The position numbers and the translations under genes were made by a program. Under the pieces are notes generated by a model that worked only from the letters and a program-made list of their open reading frames with translations, was not told the DNA's origin and searched no databases. A stretch of 64,000 nt of DNA. It comes from an uncultured Christensenella sp. (GTDB taxonomy: Bacteria; Bacillota; Clostridia; Christensenellales; Borkfalkiaceae). The stretch spans positions 115,511-179,510 of the forward strand of contig CAJTOY010000005.1 of NCBI GenBank assembly GCA_910578195.1. Direction: 5' to 3'. Below are positions 53,580 to 62,174 of the stretch, piece by piece. Position 1 is the stretch's first letter, and each line of letters starts with the position of its first letter.

Positions 53580-55886
53580 TTAAACCCCGACTATTGCGTT
53601 TTTAAAGACCGCGTCCACTTCGGTTACGGGAATAAAGTTTATTCGGCTGCGCACCGTTTCGGGGATATCTTCCAAATCCTTTTTGTTTTCGGCGGGGATA
53701 ATCACGTCCTGAATACCGATACGGTATGCGGCAAGCGCCTTTTCTTTGAGCCCGCCGATAGGCAGCACCTTGCCGCGCAAGGTAATTTCGCCCGTCATAG
53801 CGACGCTTTTTTTCACGGGCTTTTGGGTGAACGCCGAAAGTATCGCCGTCGCCATAGTTATGCCCGCGCTCGGTCCGTCTTTTGGAGTCGCTCCCTCGGG
53901 AACGTGGATATGGATATCTGTCGTTTCGAACATTGCGCTGTCTATGCCGTAAGCCGCGCTGTTCGAGCGGATATAGCTTATCGCCGCGCGCGCACTTTCT
54001 TTCATTACGTCGCCGAGCTTGCCCGTCAAAAGCACTTCGCCCTTGCCGTGCATTGCCGAAACCTCGATTGTCAAGGTGGTTCCGCCGACCGCCGTCCAGG
54101 CAAGCCCCGTCGCCGCGCCCACTTCGTCGCCGCTTAAAGCTTTGCCGTCCCGCTCGAAGCGCTTCGCGCCGAGAATTTCCTGCAAGTTGTTATCCGTGAC
54201 GGACACCTTCTTTATTGTTCCGTCCGAAAGACGGACGGCGGCTTTTCTGCACACGGCGTCTATTTGCCGCTCCAAGCTTCTTACGCCCGCTTCCATTGTA
54301 TAGCCGTCGATAATCGCGTCAAGCGCCTTGTCGGTTATAGAAATTTCGCTCGCCTTCAAGCCGTTCGCCTCGCGCTTTTTGGGAATAAGATAGCGTTTCG
54401 CGATTTCGCGCTTCTCCTCGGGCGTGTAGCCCGAAAGCTCGATTACCTCCATTCTGTCCAAAAGCGGCTTGGGGATTGTGTCGAGGCTGTTCGCCGTGGT
54501 TATGAAGAGTACCTTGCTCAAATCGTAGGGCACTTCTATATATCTGTCGACGAAGGTCGAGTTCTGCGCGGGGTCTAAAACTTCCAGAAGCGCGCCCGCG
54601 GGGTCGCCCCGCAAATCTGACGAAATTTTATCGACCTCGTCCAAAAGGAACACGGGATTGACCGTGCCCGCCTTCTTCATTCCGCTGATAATTCTGCCGG
54701 GCATTGCGCCGACGTAGGTCTTTCTGTGACCGCGCACCTCCGACTCGTCCTTGACGCCGCCGAAAGACATTCTGACGATTTTTCTGCCGAGCGCGCGGGC
54801 AATCGAGCTTGCAATCGACGTCTTGCCGACGCCTGGAGGCCCCGCAAAGCAGAGTATGGGCGCGTTCATGCCGCCCGTGCGTTTGAGCACAGCGAGGTAC
54901 TCGGTTATGCGCTCCTTTATCTTTTCGAGCCCGTAGTGGTCCTCTTCGAGCACCTTGACCGCGTCCGCGAGCTTGTCGGTGTCCGTCGTTTCCTCGTGCC
55001 ACGGGATATCGAGCATCCAGTCAATGTACATGCGCAAAACGTTATAGTCGGGCGACGAGGACTGCATTCTCGACATGCGCGTAAGTTCCTTTAATGTCTT
55101 TTGCTCGGCTTCCTCGCTCATGCCCTTGGCTTTTATCTTTTCTTCGAGCTCGTCGCGCTCCTCGCCGTCGTCGCCGAGTTCGGAGTGTATCGCTTTAAGC
55201 TGTTCGCGAAGGTAGTATTCCTTCTGGTTTTGGTCTATGTTCTGGCGCACGATTGAATTTATCTTGCGCTCCAAACGGATTATCTCGACCTCGTCGTTTA
55301 AAAGCTTGTCCACCGTTTTAAGTCTGTCGATTGTGCGGGGACATTCCAAAAGCTCCTGCTTTTGTTCGAGCTTTATTTGAAGATGGTGCGCCGCAAGGTT
55401 GACGAAAATATCGGGGTCGGTGCACTTGTCGAGCGCCGCAACCGCTTCCTTGGTTATACGGTTATCCGACGAAGTTATATCCTTTAAAATCTCGCGCGAG
55501 GTGCGGAAATACGCCTCTTCGAGCGAGGGGTCGCCGTGAACGGCGGTTATTTCCTCTACCGTAGCGATAAAGCAGCCGTTCTCGCGCCGAACCTGCCTTG
55601 CCGACGCGCGGAAAAGCCCCTCCACCGTGAGGCGAAGGTTGTTGCCGGGGAGCTTTGCTATCTGTCTGAGCTTGACGACCGTGCCGACGGTAAAAACGTC
55701 GTCGTCGGTTATCTCGTCCTTTTCGGAAAATTTCTGGGCGCAGACGAACAGCCGCGAATCCGCGTCGGTTGCGGCTTTAACCGCCGTGAGCGACATTATT
55801 CTGCCCACGTCGAAACTTACTGTCGTGTTCGGGAATACTACTCTGCCCCTCAGTGCGAGCAAAGGATAATCTTGAAACTTCGGCAT
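53580..55886 (-). CDS. lon: ATP-dependent protease Lon (LonA)
   Basis: This 768-residue cytoplasmic AAA+ protease degrades damaged and regulatory proteins. It has the N-terminal substrate domain (from YPLLALRGRVVFPN), Walker A GPPGVGKTS, Walker B FLLDEVDKI, and the proteolytic Ser673 in KDGPSAG with Lys716 in GGLKEKALAA, the same 43-residue spacing as in Escherichia coli Lon. GAGG lies before the ATG. An intercistronic hairpin at 55907-55930 stands between clpX and this gene. No CIRCE or CtsR box was noticed before it. Confidence 0.97.
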   Translation of the reverse strand: MPKFQDYPLLALRGRVVFPNTTVSFDVGRIMSLTAVKAATDADSRLFVCAQKFSEKDEITDDDVFTVGTVVKLRQIAKLPGNNLRLTVEGLFRASARQVRRENGCFIATVEEITAVHGDPSLEEAYFRTSREILKDITSSDNRITKEAVAALDKCTDPDIFVNLAAHHLQIKLEQKQELLECPRTIDRLKTVDKLLNDEVEIIRLERKINSIVRQNIDQNQKEYYLREQLKAIHSELGDDGEERDELEEKIKAKGMSEEAEQKTLKELTRMSRMQSSSPDYNVLRMYIDWMLDIPWHEETTDTDKLADAVKVLEEDHYGLEKIKERITEYLAVLKRTGGMNAPILCFAGPPGVGKTSIASSIARALGRKIVRMSFGGVKDESEVRGHRKTYVGAMPGRIISGMKKAGTVNPVFLLDEVDKISSDLRGDPAGALLEVLDPAQNSTFVDRYIEVPYDLSKVLFITTANSLDTIPKPLLDRMEVIELSGYTPEEKREIAKRYLIPKKREANGLKASEISITDKALDAIIDGYTMEAGVRSLERQIDAVCRKAAVRLSDGTIKKVSVTDNNLQEILGAKRFERDGKALSGDEVGAATGLAWTAVGGTTLTIEVSAMHGKGEVLLTGKLGDVMKESARAAISYIRSNSAAYGIDSAMFETTDIHIHVPEGATPKDGPSAGITMATAILSAFTQKPVKKSVAMTGEITLRGKVLPIGGLKEKALAAYRIGIQDVIIPAENKKDLEDIPETVRSRINFIPVTEVDAVFKNAIVGV

Positions 55887-55906
55887 AAAAAATCCTCTTA
55901 TACTGA

Positions 55907-55930
55907 AATTCCCCCGTTACGGGGGGAATT
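55907..55930. promoter_or_regulatory. Intercistronic hairpin between clpX and lon
   Basis: AATTCCCCC and GGGGGAATT arms enclose a five- or six-base loop, just after the clpX stop and before the lon ribosome site. No U-run follows on the minus strand, so a terminator role is unlikely. Confidence 0.5.
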
Positions 55931-55933
55931 GCT

Positions 55934-57157
55934 TTAAACTGCTTTGTTGTAAATTATTTTGGGCTCCGCCTTTTCGGTTACGCACTCGCGGGTGACGATT
56001 ACCTCTTCGACGTTGCTTTCCGAGGGGATTTTGTACATAACCGAGGTCATGAAGCCTTCGATTATAGTCCTCAGTCCCCTTGCGCCCGTTTTAAGCCTTA
56101 TCGCGGTGTTTGCGATTTCACGCACGGCGCCGTCGTCGACGGTCAGCTTTACGCCGTCCATGGCAATCAGCTTCTGGTACTGCTTTATGATTGCGTTTTT
56201 TGGCTGGGTCAGAATATTGACGAGCGCGTCCTCGTTCAGCGGGTGCAGACTTACCACGATCGGAACTCGACCGACGAACTCGGGAATTAGTCCGAACGCG
56301 GTCAAATCCTGAGGCTTTGCGTCGGCGAGCATTTCGTAAACGTTTTCCTCGTTGTCCTTGACCGAACCGCCGAAGCCGAGAGAGGTGTTGTCCCTGCGCT
56401 TTTGCACGATTTTATCCAGCCCGACGAACGCGCCGCCGCAGATAAATAAAATGTTTGTGGTGTCTATTCTGAGGCACTCCTGCTGGGGGTGCTTTCTGCC
56501 GCCCTGCGGGGGAACGTTTGCAACCGTGCTTTCGATTATCTTCAAAAGCGCTTGCTGTACGCCCTCGCCCGAAACGTCGCGGGTTATCGAGACGTTTTCG
56601 CTTTTTCTCGCGATTTTATCGATTTCGTCGATATAAATTATGCCGCGCTGGGCTTTTTCGATATCGTAGTCGGCGTTCTGGATAAGCTTCAAAAGGATAT
56701 TTTCGACGTCCTCGCCGACGTAGCCCGCCTCGGTCAGAGTGGTTGCGTCGGACGACGCGAAGGGCACGTTGAGAATTCTTGCAAGCGTTCTCGCAAGCAA
56801 GGTTTTTCCGCAGCCCGTAGGACCTAAAAGCAGAATATTGCTTTTTTCTATTTCGACGTCGCCGTCCGTCTGTCCGGCAGCCATGTTGTTAATGCGCTTG
56901 TAATGATTGTACACCGCGACGGAGAGAACCTTTTTCGCCTCGTCCTGACCCACGATATACTTGTCTAATTCGTTTTTCAGCTCGGCGGGCTTTTTAAGGG
57001 GAACGGGTTCGTTCGACGTTTCGTCCAAATCCTTTACCATATCGCCGCAGATAGCGACGCACTCGTCGCAAATGCACGCGCCGTCCTGCCCGCTTATAAG
57101 GCGGTTAACTTTTTCTTCCGATTTTCCGCAAAACGAACAAAATCTTTTTTCTTTCAA
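55934..57157 (-). CDS. clpX: ATP-dependent Clp protease ATP-binding subunit ClpX
   Basis: This 407-residue AAA+ unfoldase feeds substrates to ClpP. It has the N-terminal zinc-binding domain with Cys7/Cys10 and Cys30/Cys33, Walker A GPTGCGKT, the pore loop GYVG, Walker B IIYIDEIDK, and the ClpP-docking loop as LGFGG where IGFGA is usual. The start is a TTG at 57157, six bases after GAGGT; no ATG fits the zinc domain. It follows clpP in the same unit, with a hairpin in between. Confidence 0.96.
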   Translation of the reverse strand: MKEKRFCSFCGKSEEKVNRLISGQDGACICDECVAICGDMVKDLDETSNEPVPLKKPAELKNELDKYIVGQDEAKKVLSVAVYNHYKRINNMAAGQTDGDVEIEKSNILLLGPTGCGKTLLARTLARILNVPFASSDATTLTEAGYVGEDVENILLKLIQNADYDIEKAQRGIIYIDEIDKIARKSENVSITRDVSGEGVQQALLKIIESTVANVPPQGGRKHPQQECLRIDTTNILFICGGAFVGLDKIVQKRRDNTSLGFGGSVKDNEENVYEMLADAKPQDLTAFGLIPEFVGRVPIVVSLHPLNEDALVNILTQPKNAIIKQYQKLIAMDGVKLTVDDGAVREIANTAIRLKTGARGLRTIIEGFMTSVMYKIPSESNVEEVIVTRECVTEKAEPKIIYNKAV

Positions 57158-57170
57158 AAATATACCTCGC

Positions 57171-57191
57171 GCCTTCCGTAATGCGGAAGGC
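57171..57191. promoter_or_regulatory. Intercistronic hairpin between clpP and clpX
   Basis: Eight-base arms GCCTTCCG/CGGAAGGC flank a five-base loop right before the GAGGT site of clpX. There is no U-run on the minus strand. It could shape clpX translation or mRNA decay. Confidence 0.5.
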
Positions 57192-57200
57192 TAAAATAAT

Positions 57201-57782
57201 TTACCTCTTATAAAATACCTTGTCGATAAGACCGTATTCTTGCGCCTCCGTAGCCGAGAGATAGTTGTCACGGTCGGTGTCGCGCTCGATTTCGGAAAGA
57301 GGTCTGCCCGAATTTTTCGCAAGTATTTCGTTTAATTTCTGCTTCGTGCGGAGGATATGCTCGGCCGCGATTTTGATGTCGCTCGCCTGACCCTGCGCTC
57401 CGCCGAGGGGCTGGTGAATCATAATTTCGCTGTTGGGAAGAGCAAACCTCTTACCCTTCGCGCCGCTCGAAAGAAGGAATGCGCCCATCGAAGCCGCCAT
57501 ACCTATACATATAGTCGAAACGTCGCACTTGATATAATTCATCGTGTCGTAAATCGCAAGCCCCGCGGAAACCGAGCCGCCCGGGCTGTTGATATAGAGT
57601 GAAATATCCTTCTGCGGGTCTTTCGCTTCGAGATAAATGAGCTGCGCCACGACGGTGTTTGCAACCGCGTCGTCGATTTCGCCGCTTAAAAAGATTATTC
57701 TGTCCTCTAAAAGTCGGCTGTAAATATCGTACGAGCGCTCACCGCGCGAGGTCTGCTCTACAATGTAAGGAACTAACGCCAT
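57201..57782 (-). CDS. clpP: ATP-dependent Clp protease proteolytic subunit ClpP
   Basis: This 193-residue serine peptidase forms the 14-mer degradation chamber used by ClpX. The triad is Ser98 (AASMG), His123 (IHQPLGG) and Asp172, all at the family positions. The N-terminal gate region VPYIVEQTSRGERSYDIYSR is complete, so no propeptide is expected beyond a few residues. It begins three bases after the trigger factor stop, and clpX follows about 40 bases later. Confidence 0.98.
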   Translation of the reverse strand: MALVPYIVEQTSRGERSYDIYSRLLEDRIIFLSGEIDDAVANTVVAQLIYLEAKDPQKDISLYINSPGGSVSAGLAIYDTMNYIKCDVSTICIGMAASMGAFLLSSGAKGKRFALPNSEIMIHQPLGGAQGQASDIKIAAEHILRTKQKLNEILAKNSGRPLSEIERDTDRDNYLSATEAQEYGLIDKVFYKR

Positions 57783-57785
57783 AAA

Positions 57786-59225
57786 TTACTCCTTGTCTGC
57801 CGCGGGCTTTTTGGTAGTCGTCTTTTTAGCCGCGGGCTTCTTTTCGGCTGTGCCGGCGGTCGTTTTCTTTGCCGCGGGCTTTTCGGCTGTGCCGGCGGTC
57901 GTTTTCTTTGCCGCGGGCTTCTTTGCTTCCTCGGTGTACATTTCGTTGTTTGCTTCGAGGAAAGCGAAAAGTTTGGTCACGATTATATCGTTTTTGATAT
58001 ATTCGACTTGTCTGGGGTCGATTGTCTTTTTGTACTCTTCGAAGGTCTTGTCAACGGACTTTGCCTGCTCCTCGATTTTCGCGTCGACCTCTTTGTCGTC
58101 GGCGGTGATTTTCTCGGTTCTGATAATCTTGTCGATTACAAGCTGGCTCATAACTCTCGGCTGAGCCTGCTCCTTGAACTGCGAGCGGAACTGCTCCATG
58201 GAAAGCTGCATATATTTAAGATATTCTTCGAGCTTTATGCCTTGATACATCAGGCGGTAGCTGAAATCCTGAACCATACCGTCGATTTCGTTTTCGAGCA
58301 TGGCGTCGGGAATTTCCGCCTTCGCGTGCTTGCAGATTTCGGAAAGTATGCTGTTCTCGTTATCGTCGCGGGATTTGTTTACGGCTGCCTTTTCAAGACG
58401 CTCGCGCGTTTTCTTCTTTAAATCCTCCACCGTTTCCATGCCCGCGTGCGACTTGACGTATTCGTCGGTAAGCTCGGGGTACTTCTTTTCGGTTATCTTG
58501 TGAAGGGTGATATTGAACACGGAATCTTTGCCGCGGAGATTATCCGCCTGATAATCCTCGGGGAATTTTACGTTGATGTCCTTGTTCTCGCCGACCTTCA
58601 TTCCGACGACCGCGTCCTCGAAGCCGGGGATAAACGAGCCGCTGCCGAGCACGAGGTTATAGTCCTCCGCAGTGCCGCCGGGGAACTTTTCGCCGTCTAC
58701 GCTGCCCGAGAAGTCGATGTTTACGGTGTCGCCGTTTTTGCACGCCCTGTCCGTGACCTCGACGTCGGTCGCGTCCTTTTCGAGAAGCTTCTTCATTTCG
58801 TTTTCCACGTCGGCATCGGATACATTATATTCAAACTTTTTGATTTTTAAACCCGTATACGCGTCGATTGTTACTTCGGGTTTAACGGGCACGACTGCGG
58901 AAAGCACGACGCCCTTGCCCGCGGTCATATCCTCGACGTCGAGCGTAGGCTCGCCGACTACGGTGAAGTTCTCCCTTTCCTTTTCGATAATTGCGGGATA
59001 GTGCTTCGAATAGAGGATATTGAACGCCTCTTCATAGAGTACGCCCTTGCCGTAGTAGTTTTCGAGTACGGGTCTGGGAACCTTGCCCTTTCTGAAACCG
59101 GGAACAGCGTATTTGCCCCTCGTCTTTAAATAGGAGCTGCTAAGCGCCTCTTGCCACTCATCTTCGGAAAAAGTGATTGTGAGTTTAACCGTACTTTTTT
59201 CACCGACTGCCTGTGTATACTTCAT
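57786..59225 (-). CDS. tig: Trigger factor with Lys/Ala/Thr-rich C-terminal tail
   Basis: This 479-residue ribosome-bound chaperone and peptidyl-prolyl isomerase helps nascent chains fold. The ribosome-binding signature GFRKGKVPRP is near residue 45, an FKBP-like domain lies at about 150-245, and the helical C-terminal arms run to about 430. The last 45 or so residues are a low-complexity basic tail of AKKTTAGTAEKPA repeats, like histone H1 tails, coded by a perfect 39-base tandem repeat (57841-57918). Most trigger factors are about 430 residues and lack it. AGGAG precedes the ATG. It heads the operon tig-clpP-clpX-lon-ysxC and is divergent from rqcH. Confidence 0.96.
   Translation of the reverse strand: MKYTQAVGEKSTVKLTITFSEDEWQEALSSSYLKTRGKYAVPGFRKGKVPRPVLENYYGKGVLYEEAFNILYSKHYPAIIEKERENFTVVGEPTLDVEDMTAGKGVVLSAVVPVKPEVTIDAYTGLKIKKFEYNVSDADVENEMKKLLEKDATDVEVTDRACKNGDTVNIDFSGSVDGEKFPGGTAEDYNLVLGSGSFIPGFEDAVVGMKVGENKDINVKFPEDYQADNLRGKDSVFNITLHKITEKKYPELTDEYVKSHAGMETVEDLKKKTRERLEKAAVNKSRDDNENSILSEICKHAKAEIPDAMLENEIDGMVQDFSYRLMYQGIKLEEYLKYMQLSMEQFRSQFKEQAQPRVMSQLVIDKIIRTEKITADDKEVDAKIEEQAKSVDKTFEEYKKTIDPRQVEYIKNDIIVTKLFAFLEANNEMYTEEAKKPAAKKTTAGTAEKPAAKKTTAGTAEKKPAAKKTTTKKPAADKE
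57841..57918 (-). repeat. Perfect 39-base tandem repeat in tig
   Basis: Two identical 39-base units (57841-57879 and 57880-57918) lie head to tail in the 3' end of tig and code for two 13-residue basic repeats. Identity at every base suggests a recent duplication or copy-number change. Confidence 0.9.
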
Positions 59226-59299
59226 TATTTAATCTCCTGAAAATGATTTTATGATATGCTATTTTAGCACATTTTAACAAAATTGAAAAGCGTTTTGCA

Positions 59300-59328
59300 T
59301 TTACTTTTAATAAAATTTGGATTATAAT
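59300..59328 (+). promoter_or_regulatory. Promoter of rqcH
   Basis: TTTACT (59300-59305), 17 bases and TATAAT (59323-59328) lie 25 bases before the rqcH ATG, which has GAGGT. The region also has to hold the divergent tig promoter, for which a TAAAAT box is visible on the minus strand. Confidence 0.55.
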
Positions 59329-59353
59329 ATTCCTAATAATACAGAGGTCGGAT

Positions 59354-61024
59354 ATGCCCCAGGACGCTTTTACCATAAAATACGTCGCAGACGAGTTAAA
59401 AACGCTGTTGCTCGGCGGGAAGATTTCCCGCATAGTCCAGCCGTCGCGCGACGAGCTTACATTTATTATATACACCCGAAACGGCAACGTTAAACTCGAA
59501 GCGTGTCTTTCGGCGCAGGCTTCGAGGCTGAGCCTTACCGAAGCGGAAAAGCCCGTGCCCGTCACGGCGCCGAATTTTTGCATGCTGCTGAGAAAGCACT
59601 TGCAAAACGCGGAGGTTCTGGACGTCGTCCAGCCCGACTTCGAAAGAATAATTTATTTCGATTTGAAATGCGTTTCCGACTTCTCTTCGTCGGTTATGCG
59701 GCTGTACTTCGAAATTATGGGCAAGTACTCGAACGCCGTTCTTACCGAAAACGGGATAATTCTCGGCGCGCTGAAAACCACCTCTATAGGCGAAAACACC
59801 AAGCGCGTTTTGTTCAGCGGCGTGAAGTACGTCCCGCCCGAGCCGCAGGATAAAGTTTCGCCCGAAGATTTAAGCGGACTGGAAAAAGTAATGCAAAACG
59901 CTTCGGGAGATATTGCCAAGCATATCTGCAACAACGTCAAGGGCATTGCGTACGCAACCGCGCTCGACATGTGCGAGACCTTCGGCGATAAAATTTCGGC
60001 GAAGGATATTTACGGTTATATTTTCAAAGCCCCGCCCGAGGCGTGCGTAACTTACCTTAACGGCGAGCCGAACGACTTCAAGGTGCGCGCGCACGGCGGC
60101 GAGAAAAAGCTTTACCCCTCGGTACTCAAAGCGCAGAGTGCGTACTACTCCTATGTGAGCGCGAAGCGCCTCTTCAACGAGAAGAAAAACAAGCTTGACG
60201 GCTCGCTGAATTCCGCCGTAAAGAAGCTTGAAAAGAGGCTTGCGGGAATTGCGGAAAAGCTTGAAGAGTGCCGCGACGCCGAAAACGTGAAGCTTAAAGG
60301 CGAGCTGATTACCGCCAACATATACGCGCTCGAACGGGGCATGGAGAGTTTTAAGGCGGTCAATTATTACGACCCCGAGGGCGGGACAATAAACATTTCG
60401 CTCGACAAGACCCTCACCCCCTCGCAGAACGCGCAGAGGTATTACAAGCGGTACGCGAAGCTTAAAAGGACGAACGAAAGCGTTACGGCGCAAAAACTCG
60501 AAGCGGACGAAAAGCTGGACTATTTAAACAGTATCCGCGCGCACATATGCGCCGCCGAAGTGCTTTTCGACCTCGAAGAAATCGAGGAGGAACTGACCGC
60601 GCAAGGGCTTTTGAAAAAGGTCGAAACGCGCAAAAAAAAGACGGCAACTCCCCCTTACAGAACATATTTTTTCAAGGGCTTCAAAATTATTGCGGGGCGC
60701 AACAATTTACAGAACGAGCGGCTGACCAAGGGGCTTGCACCCGAGGATTTATGGCTGCATACGCAGAAATACCACTCCTCTCACGTCGGCGTTATTGCGG
60801 ACGGAAAAAGTATTCCCGACGAAGTAATCCGCGTCGCGGCGGAAATCTGCGCGCACTACTCGGACGGAAAAGAGGGCAACAAAATCCCCGTCGATTACAC
60901 CAAAAAGAAATTCGTGAAAAAGCCGCCGAAATCGAACGCGGGGTTTGTGATTTACACCGATTATTCGACCGTGCTCGTCGACCCCGACGGACACGCCGGG
61001 CTTGCGGAGGACGACAATGAATAA
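59354..61024 (+). CDS. rqcH: NFACT-domain ribosome quality control protein RqcH (FbpA/Rqc2 homologue)
   Basis: This 556-residue protein has the NFACT-N domain (from FTIKYVADELKTLLLGGKIS), the HhH and coiled-coil middle (about 275-420), and the NFACT-R domain (GRNNLQNERLTKGLAPEDLWLHTQ) near residue 455. In Bacillus RqcH binds obstructed 50S subunits and recruits tRNA-Ala to add alanine tails that mark stalled chains for ClpXP. Here it is next to the tig-clpP-clpX operon, on the other strand, a fitting place. The key DR pair of the family appears as Glu97-Arg98 (DFERIIYF), a conservative change. Older names call it fibronectin-binding protein A. Confidence 0.93.
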   Translation: MPQDAFTIKYVADELKTLLLGGKISRIVQPSRDELTFIIYTRNGNVKLEACLSAQASRLSLTEAEKPVPVTAPNFCMLLRKHLQNAEVLDVVQPDFERIIYFDLKCVSDFSSSVMRLYFEIMGKYSNAVLTENGIILGALKTTSIGENTKRVLFSGVKYVPPEPQDKVSPEDLSGLEKVMQNASGDIAKHICNNVKGIAYATALDMCETFGDKISAKDIYGYIFKAPPEACVTYLNGEPNDFKVRAHGGEKKLYPSVLKAQSAYYSYVSAKRLFNEKKNKLDGSLNSAVKKLEKRLAGIAEKLEECRDAENVKLKGELITANIYALERGMESFKAVNYYDPEGGTINISLDKTLTPSQNAQRYYKRYAKLKRTNESVTAQKLEADEKLDYLNSIRAHICAAEVLFDLEEIEEELTAQGLLKKVETRKKKTATPPYRTYFFKGFKIIAGRNNLQNERLTKGLAPEDLWLHTQKYHSSHVGVIADGKSIPDEVIRVAAEICAHYSDGKEGNKIPVDYTKKKFVKKPPKSNAGFVIYTDYSTVLVDPDGHAGLAEDDNE

Positions 61025-61286
61025 TTACAACGGAAAAGTTTACGCCTATATTTCCGCGGCGCTCGCCGCGGCGTCGCTGGTGCTGACGGGAGTTTCGTTC
61101 TCGCCCGCGGGAATTTACGCGCTTATCGCGGCGGTGCTTACGGGCATTGCCTCCCTCTCGTTCGCGAACTACCAGAAGAAGAAAAACAATTTTCAGGGGC
61201 TGAAAATTTTCTACGTTGCCGCCTACGCCGCGCTGATTGTTTCGCTTGCGATATTCGTCGGCGGGCTGATTTGGTCGGGCGTTTAA
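61017..61286 (+). CDS. Small three-helix membrane protein
   Basis: This 89-residue protein has three hydrophobic segments (about 10-28, 31-48 and 65-86) separated by a basic loop (NYQKKKNNFQG). I start it at the ATG at 61017, which overlaps the last codons of rqcH, so translation is coupled. Length and layout resemble DUF4190-like small proteins, but the match is too weak to name. No partner is evident apart from rqcH and the next two small membrane proteins. Confidence 0.6.
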   Translation: MNNYNGKVYAYISAALAAASLVLTGVSFSPAGIYALIAAVLTGIASLSFANYQKKKNNFQGLKIFYVAAYAALIVSLAIFVGGLIWSGV

Positions 61287-61342
61287 AAAATTTTAATAAG
61301 AACGTATAAATTTTGAAAAACTTTGCAAATATTTAAAGTGTT

Positions 61343-61702
61343 ATGGACAGAATTTGCGGAGCGGTACTCGACAGAATTTACGCTTTGAGCCCTGCGGGGC
61401 GGTATGTTATTATTGCCGAGGACGAATTTTACGAGGCGTTCCCCGACGGAAGCGAACGCACATACGACGAGCTGAACAGGGCGCTTTCCGCGCTCAGAAG
61501 CGGAGGCTATATCGACCTTAAATATTCCCGCGGGGATATGTACTGCGTCGCGCCGCTGAAAAGGTACGTCGAGGAAGAATTGCCGGTTGCGTTCGTCCCC
61601 GCCGAGCCGAAGAGAAAAAAATTCGACTTCGTCTTTCTTTCCGCGTTTGCGGGCGGAGCGCTGGGAAGCTTGATTGTCGCGGTGATTTTCGCGCTGGTTT
61701 AA
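61343..61702 (+). CDS. Winged-helix-like small protein with C-terminal membrane helix
   Basis: This 119-residue protein has about 70 residues that look like a winged-helix fold: helices (CGAVLDRIYALSP and TYDELNRALSALRSGGYI) followed by a beta wing (DLKYSRGDMYCVAP). Then come a basic linker (EPKRKKFDF) and one C-terminal helix (FVFLSAFAGGALGSLIVAVIFALV-type). It would be a tail-anchored cytoplasmic domain. The next gene has the same layout. No ribosome site is clear before the ATG. DNA binding at the membrane, or a protein-binding wing, are both possible; the function is unknown. Confidence 0.6.
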   Translation: MDRICGAVLDRIYALSPAGRYVIIAEDEFYEAFPDGSERTYDELNRALSALRSGGYIDLKYSRGDMYCVAPLKRYVEEELPVAFVPAEPKRKKFDFVFLSAFAGGALGSLIVAVIFALV

Positions 61703-61703
61703 T

Positions 61704-62063
61704 ATGCTTACCAAACACGAAAACGACGTTATGTCCGCCGTTTACTCCCTTTGCGACGGCACCGAAAGCTGCCTCGTCTCCCCTCTCGAAATTCTGTCAC
61801 TGCTGCCCGCAAAGCGAAAATACAACCCCGAAAACGTCGACGGTATTCTGCACGATTTGATGCGCGACGGGTACTTCGATTTGATTACCTCCGAACGAAA
61901 GGGCGAAAAAATGTACGTCATAAACCTCAGAGATATAGGGTTTGCGTTCAAACGCTCGGCAAAACAGCGCCGGCGCGACGTTGCGTTCAGAATTATGCTA
62001 GCGTTCATAGGCGCGGCGACGACCTTTATATTCGGTCTCATTTTAAAAGGAATTTTCGGCTGA
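61704..62063 (+). CDS. Winged-helix-like small protein with C-terminal membrane helix (second copy of layout)
   Basis: This 119-residue protein has the same size and order of parts as its upstream neighbour: helices (TKHENDVMSAVYSLC and VDGILHDLMRDGYFDLI), a wing (TSERKGEKMYVINL), a basic linker (KRSAKQRRRD) and one C-terminal helix (IMLAFIGAATTFIFGLILKG). Sequence identity is low, so these are old paralogues at best. Its ATG follows the previous stop after one base, with no ribosome site, so the pair is co-translated. A terminator follows at 62064. No known family recognised. Confidence 0.6.
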   Translation: MLTKHENDVMSAVYSLCDGTESCLVSPLEILSLLPAKRKYNPENVDGILHDLMRDGYFDLITSERKGEKMYVINLRDIGFAFKRSAKQRRRDVAFRIMLAFIGAATTFIFGLILKGIFG

Positions 62064-62105
62064 GCTTCCCCCTTTAAGTTATCGGGGGAAGCCTTCGTTT
62101 TCTTT
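62064..62105 (+). terminator. Intrinsic terminator after the small membrane protein genes
   Basis: GCTTCCCCC (62064-62072) pairs with GGGGGAAGC (62084-62092) and is followed by CTTCGTTTTCTTT. It ends the rqcH unit and separates it from the gene at 62175. Confidence 0.7.
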
Positions 62106-62134
62106 ATAAAATGATTTGCTTTTTTTCGGCGCGT

Positions 62135-62164
62135 TTGTTACAATGTACTATGTAAACTTATAAT
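62135..62164 (+). promoter_or_regulatory. Promoter abutting the gene at 62175
   Basis: TTGTTA (62135-62140), an 18-base spacer and TATAAT (62159-62164) precede the ATG at 62175 by ten bases. The GAGGAA between them lies upstream of the likely start point, so it may not be in the mRNA. Confidence 0.55.
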
Positions 62165-62174
62165 GAGGAACAAT

